From contig CANQFC010000002.1 in assembly GCA_947598155.1 (NCBI GenBank), positions 124,001-188,000 of the forward strand: 64,000 bases of DNA. Reading direction: 5' to 3'. The position numbers and the translations under genes are program-made. Positions 61,165 through 64,000 of the stretch are shown here, piece after piece. Below the pieces are notes generated by a model. That model was not told the DNA's origin. It saw nothing but the letters and a program-made list of their open reading frames with translations, and made no database searches. Each line of letters starts with the position of its first letter. Position 1 is the first letter of the stretch. Source of the stretch: an uncultured Clostridia bacterium. GTDB taxonomy: Bacteria > Bacillota > Clostridia > Oscillospirales > Acutalibacteraceae.

Positions 61165-62556
61165 ATGAAAGAAGAAAACAGACAGTACGGTCAGCTTGCC
61201 TTTGACATAGTTGAACATGCTGCAAAGAAAATCGGTTCCCGTCTTCCCGGTTCTGAAGGCGAAAAAAAGCTACACGATTATATGTGCGCAAAGCTTGAAG
61301 AAATCGGAATTAAACCGACTGTTGAGGAATTTTCGGTTTCTCCGAGGTCGGCTATCGGAGGGCTTCCTTACGCGGGGTATTTCGGAATGATACTAAGCGC
61401 TCTTATGTATTTCGCTCTTCACAACGTGTATTTGTGGTTCCCTATGGCTTTAGCGGGAATAATATTTATTATTTGGCTTTTTTGCGGTTGTTTCTTATAC
61501 AAAAAGTGGTTTGATATGTTCTTCCCGAAGAAAATTGCCCGTAATTCTTACGGCGAGCTTCTTCCTGAAGACGGCAAATATGATTATACAATCATTCTTT
61601 CCGGTCACACTGACACAAGCTGGACTTGGAAACATTCCGAGAATATGTATAAATACAAGGATAAGCCTATTTTAGGGCTGATTTCTACATATATTAAAGT
61701 CGGTTTCGGCGCTGTCTGCGTTTTCTTAAACGTAGGTATTTCAATCGCTATGGCGGTAATTTACGGCGCAGAGCATTTTGTCATTCGTTTCGGTGTTGAC
61801 GCTATGGGTTATCCGAAAACTAATTGGGCTGAAGATGTATTCAATTGGGCGGAAAATATTATTACAAGTCCATCATTTAACGCTTTCCTGTTTATTCTTC
61901 TTTTCCTTCCCATTATAACGGCTGTCGGCAGTGCGTTTGTAGCTATGTGGAACGACCCGAACGAGGAAAACGCTTCAAGAGGCGCTATGGACAACGCAAC
62001 GGGTATTGCGCTCGGATATGCGGTTATTAAATATTTTAAGGAAAATCCGGATAAAATGCCTAAAAATTGCCGTATTATCGATATGAACTGCGGCTGTGAG
62101 GAAGTTGGGTTGAGAGGCTCAATGGCTTTCACCGAAGAGCACAAAAACGACGGTATGCTTAACAACTGCTGGAACATCAACATTGACTCGGTTGCCGATA
62201 AAGATTATTTCGAGGTTGTTATTAAAGACGATTGGCAGGGCTGCCGTTTTGACAAAGACCTTGAAAAAATGTTTAAGGATACTTTTGCCGAGCTTGGAAT
62301 TGAGTCAAAAACCAACGGCTGTATTCACAATCCCGTCGGCGGTTGCGACTCAACGCCTATGACAAGAGCAGGCGTCAAATCTGTCACTTTTGCCGCTCAA
62401 AATCCGATGCTTACATATTATTATCACACTTGGCGCGATACTCCGGAGCGTTTTGAGCCTGAAACTGTTTCGCAAGGATTTGATGTAATTTTAGAAGTTA
62501 TCGACAAAATTGATAAATTCCAGAGCGAAAACGGATTTAACGGTGTTAATCGCTGA
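61165..62556 (+). CDS. M28-family zinc peptidase with membrane helices inside the catalytic domain
   Basis: A 463-residue protein with all five expected M28 metal ligands: H148 (SGHTDTS), D276 (GAMDNATG), E313 after catalytic E312 (CGCEEVGLRGS), D341 (NIDSV) and H421 (YYHTW). Two membrane helices precede the first motif (about 69-86 and 88-112). Two more lie between H148 and D276 (about 180-200 and 238-261), so the fold is interrupted by membrane segments. M28 enzymes are aminopeptidases and carboxypeptidases; substrate unknown. The ATG has GGAGG 8 bases upstream. Confidence 0.87.
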   Translation: MKEENRQYGQLAFDIVEHAAKKIGSRLPGSEGEKKLHDYMCAKLEEIGIKPTVEEFSVSPRSAIGGLPYAGYFGMILSALMYFALHNVYLWFPMALAGIIFIIWLFCGCFLYKKWFDMFFPKKIARNSYGELLPEDGKYDYTIILSGHTDTSWTWKHSENMYKYKDKPILGLISTYIKVGFGAVCVFLNVGISIAMAVIYGAEHFVIRFGVDAMGYPKTNWAEDVFNWAENIITSPSFNAFLFILLFLPIITAVGSAFVAMWNDPNEENASRGAMDNATGIALGYAVIKYFKENPDKMPKNCRIIDMNCGCEEVGLRGSMAFTEEHKNDGMLNNCWNINIDSVADKDYFEVVIKDDWQGCRFDKDLEKMFKDTFAELGIESKTNGCIHNPVGGCDSTPMTRAGVKSVTFAAQNPMLTYYYHTWRDTPERFEPETVSQGFDVILEVIDKIDKFQSENGFNGVNR

Positions 62557-62578
62557 TAAATTTTAATTTTCAACTTGC

Positions 62579-62615
62579 AAGGCCGAAAGTTGCTTTCTTT
62601 CGGTCTTGTTTTTTT
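62579..62615 (+). terminator. Terminator after the M28 peptidase gene
   Basis: AAGGCCGAAAG (62579-62589) pairs with CTTTCGGTCTT (62597-62607; one G-U pair), followed by GTTTTTTT. Confidence 0.92.
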
Positions 62616-62634
62616 CTCATTCAAATGTTATAAT
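62606..62634 (+). promoter_or_regulatory. Probable sigma-A promoter of the lipoprotein gene
   Basis: -35 TTGTTT (62606-62611), 17-base spacer, consensus -10 TATAAT (62629-62634), plus strand. The -35 box lies in the T-tract of the preceding terminator. Confidence 0.55.
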
Positions 62635-62666
62635 CCAAATATAGTTATATGTGATTGGGTGGTTAA

Positions 62667-64000
62667 ATGAAAAGGAGTTTAAAGGTTATTTCGGTTTTTA
62701 TATCGGTAATTTTACTGTTTACCTCCTGCGGGAAAATTACCCCGGAAAAGGCGACCGATAAAATTAAAACATACTTTGAAAACAATGAATACAATGAATG
62801 CAAAACTTATGTTTCATCAATAAATGCCGATGTAAAACGTGATATTTCAGACGCGGTAACAGCGCTTGCCGAAACTGAATTTACCGAAATATATGAAAAA
62901 TATAAAACTTATAATATATTTGACATCACGCTGTTCGACGATTCGTTTACAGATAAATGTACTGTCCTGTGGAAAATCGTTTCCGAATTTACTCCGAGTG
63001 ATGACGCGAAATCGAGCGAAAATCTTCAGTATCTAAGATATTTTGCTGAAATTTCCGACTCAATGCGCTACAAGGAGCTTTTCAGAATGCTCAAGGATAT
63101 GTATAAATGCGGGTACTTATATGCTATACAAAAGTCGCTTAGCGATTACGATTCTTCGGGCGAATACGCCTATTTTGAAACAGCCAAAAAAATTGCCTCT
63201 GAATTTAATTACACCGATTACAACCCTCAGGAGTATTATATCAGCGATTTGCGCACTGTTTGCGAACAGACAAATAAGTTTTTGACTTCTGTAAACAACG
63301 GATTCGCGACTAACGACACAACTGTTGTAGCGTCCGCTATAAACGATATATACTCTTCGGCAGACACACTTCTTTTCGCCTGCGACTGCGTTCAGGAAGT
63401 TTATACTTCTCTGACAGAGGCAATGAACACATTCAGAATTAACGGCGCATTTGCGGAATATAAATTTAAAATAAATTTTGGAGATGCCCGAAAATATAAA
63501 GCGGGTACTGAATTTCAGCTTTCAAACATTTTCGGTACTGTTCAGGATAACACGAACGACTCCGACGGGGATAACAGCAACTCGAGTGAAAATCAGCCTG
63601 CCGTTTCAAAAAACGACGCTATTAGGATTGCCGTTAACTCAATTAACAAAACTAAATCTTACAAGTCAAAATTGACCGTAAACCGCACTCAAACCGTTGA
63701 TATTCAAATGACTGCGTTTAAGACAGAGTCAGAAATAACATCGGCAGTATCGCTTGTGCGTATGAAAGTAAACGACGCTTTAAAGCAATCAAACGGCACG
63801 TCGAAAATCTCAAAAACCTATGTCAACGGAGAATGCGATGGCGTCAGCTTATTTGACAGTATTCCGCCGTCTGGCCGTTCGGCATCTCTTGACCCATCGT
63901 TTGCGGAAAGCTTTACCGCGGTCAAAGGAAGCGGCGGTTACGTTATAACGTTTACGCTCTCCTCCTGTACGTCAACTGACGAAAACATATCGCACAACCT
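62667..64000 (+). CDS. Putative lipoprotein of unknown function, 3' end beyond the window
   Basis: An open frame runs from the ATG at 62667 to the window end without a stop (444 codons seen). The N-terminus MKRSLKVISVFISVILLFTS is a lipoprotein signal with lipobox LFTSC, giving lipidation at Cys21 and a surface location. The rest is acidic, Ser/Asn/Thr-rich and probably helical in its first half. A low-complexity linker (DNTNDSDGDNSNSSEN, about residues 293-308) separates it from a second domain with SFTAVKGSGGYVITFTL, a strand-rich pattern. I do not recognise a family. GGGTGG is a modest ribosome binding site. Confidence 0.8.
   Translation, partial: MKRSLKVISVFISVILLFTSCGKITPEKATDKIKTYFENNEYNECKTYVSSINADVKRDISDAVTALAETEFTEIYEKYKTYNIFDITLFDDSFTDKCTVLWKIVSEFTPSDDAKSSENLQYLRYFAEISDSMRYKELFRMLKDMYKCGYLYAIQKSLSDYDSSGEYAYFETAKKIASEFNYTDYNPQEYYISDLRTVCEQTNKFLTSVNNGFATNDTTVVASAINDIYSSADTLLFACDCVQEVYTSLTEAMNTFRINGAFAEYKFKINFGDARKYKAGTEFQLSNIFGTVQDNTNDSDGDNSNSSENQPAVSKNDAIRIAVNSINKTKSYKSKLTVNRTQTVDIQMTAFKTESEITSAVSLVRMKVNDALKQSNGTSKISKTYVNGECDGVSLFDSIPPSGRSASLDPSFAESFTAVKGSGGYVITFTLSSCTSTDENISHN

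Noticed and set aside
1-64000. CRISPR arrays, insertion sequences, prophage or rRNA genes
   Set aside because: No regularly spaced repeats, transposase, integrase, phage structural genes or rRNA sequence were seen on either strand by reading.

Overview
The window is a stretch of core chromosome from an endospore-forming member of the Clostridia. The evidence is a complete spoIIIAA-AH operon, a cotJABC spore-coat operon, the long clostridial-type single-chain PurL, an aspartate carbamoyltransferase with a PyrI subunit, B-class PyrD/PyrK, Gram-positive sigma-A promoters, strong GGAGG ribosome binding sites, a Bacillus-type LexA box and frequent TTG starts. An Oscillospirales/Ruminococcaceae-like anaerobe is my inference; the sequence does not fix the genus. 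Almost every gene is on the minus strand, which suggests one replication arm. I see no prophage, insertion sequence, CRISPR array or rRNA, and no gene-free stretch longer than 300 bases.

Layout from left to right, with minus-strand operons read right to left. (1) 1-5754: nusB, a TsaD/Kae1 paralogue, xseA, xseB, ispA, dxs, tlyA, driven by a promoter followed by a terminator-like leader. (2) 5777-10366: spoIIIAA-AH. (3) 10422-13256, plus strand: a YfhO-type membrane protein. (4) 13354-18206: uvrB-uvrA with a LexA operator just downstream of the promoter. (5) 18265-30410: purE-C-F-M, an FNT channel, purN, a PurO-type IMP cyclohydrolase, a stand-alone AICAR transformylase, purD and purL, behind a ZTP (pfl) riboswitch. 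(6) 30484-31571: azlC-azlD. (7) 31613-40584: pyrC-carB-pyrK-pyrD-pyrF-pyrE-pyrB-pyrI behind a PyrR-type attenuator. (8) 40610-44241: nucleoside salvage, deoC-deoB-cdd-pdp. (9) 44253-47997: glycolysis, pgk-tpiA-gpmI. (10) 48024-54202: a GH2 glycosidase with a WYL regulator, tRNA-Leu, a GH36 glycosidase and an XRE/TPR regulator. (11) 54284-55467: cotJABC. (12) 55560-59978: a DivIVA-like protein, fumarase beta, PcrA helicase and a YdcF-like protein. (13) 60009-64000, plus strand: an alpha/beta hydrolase, a membrane-embedded M28 peptidase and the start of a lipoprotein gene.

Functionally, the window carries most of de novo purine synthesis, all of UMP synthesis except carA, pyrimidine deoxynucleoside salvage feeding glycolysis, lower glycolysis, isoprenoid precursor synthesis, excision repair, and two sporulation operons. 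Nucleotide synthesis is controlled by RNA: ZTP sensing for purines and a PyrR-like three-hairpin leader for pyrimidines.

I found no wholly novel system. The points most worth a second look are: a PurF whose N-terminal nucleophile cysteine is glycine and whose glutaminase motifs look degenerate; the replacement of bifunctional PurH by an animal ATIC-like transformylase plus an archaeal-type cyclohydrolase; an FNT channel inside the pur operon; the nusB leader, where the U-tract of an intrinsic terminator abuts the ribosome binding site; and an M28 peptidase with membrane helices inside its catalytic domain.
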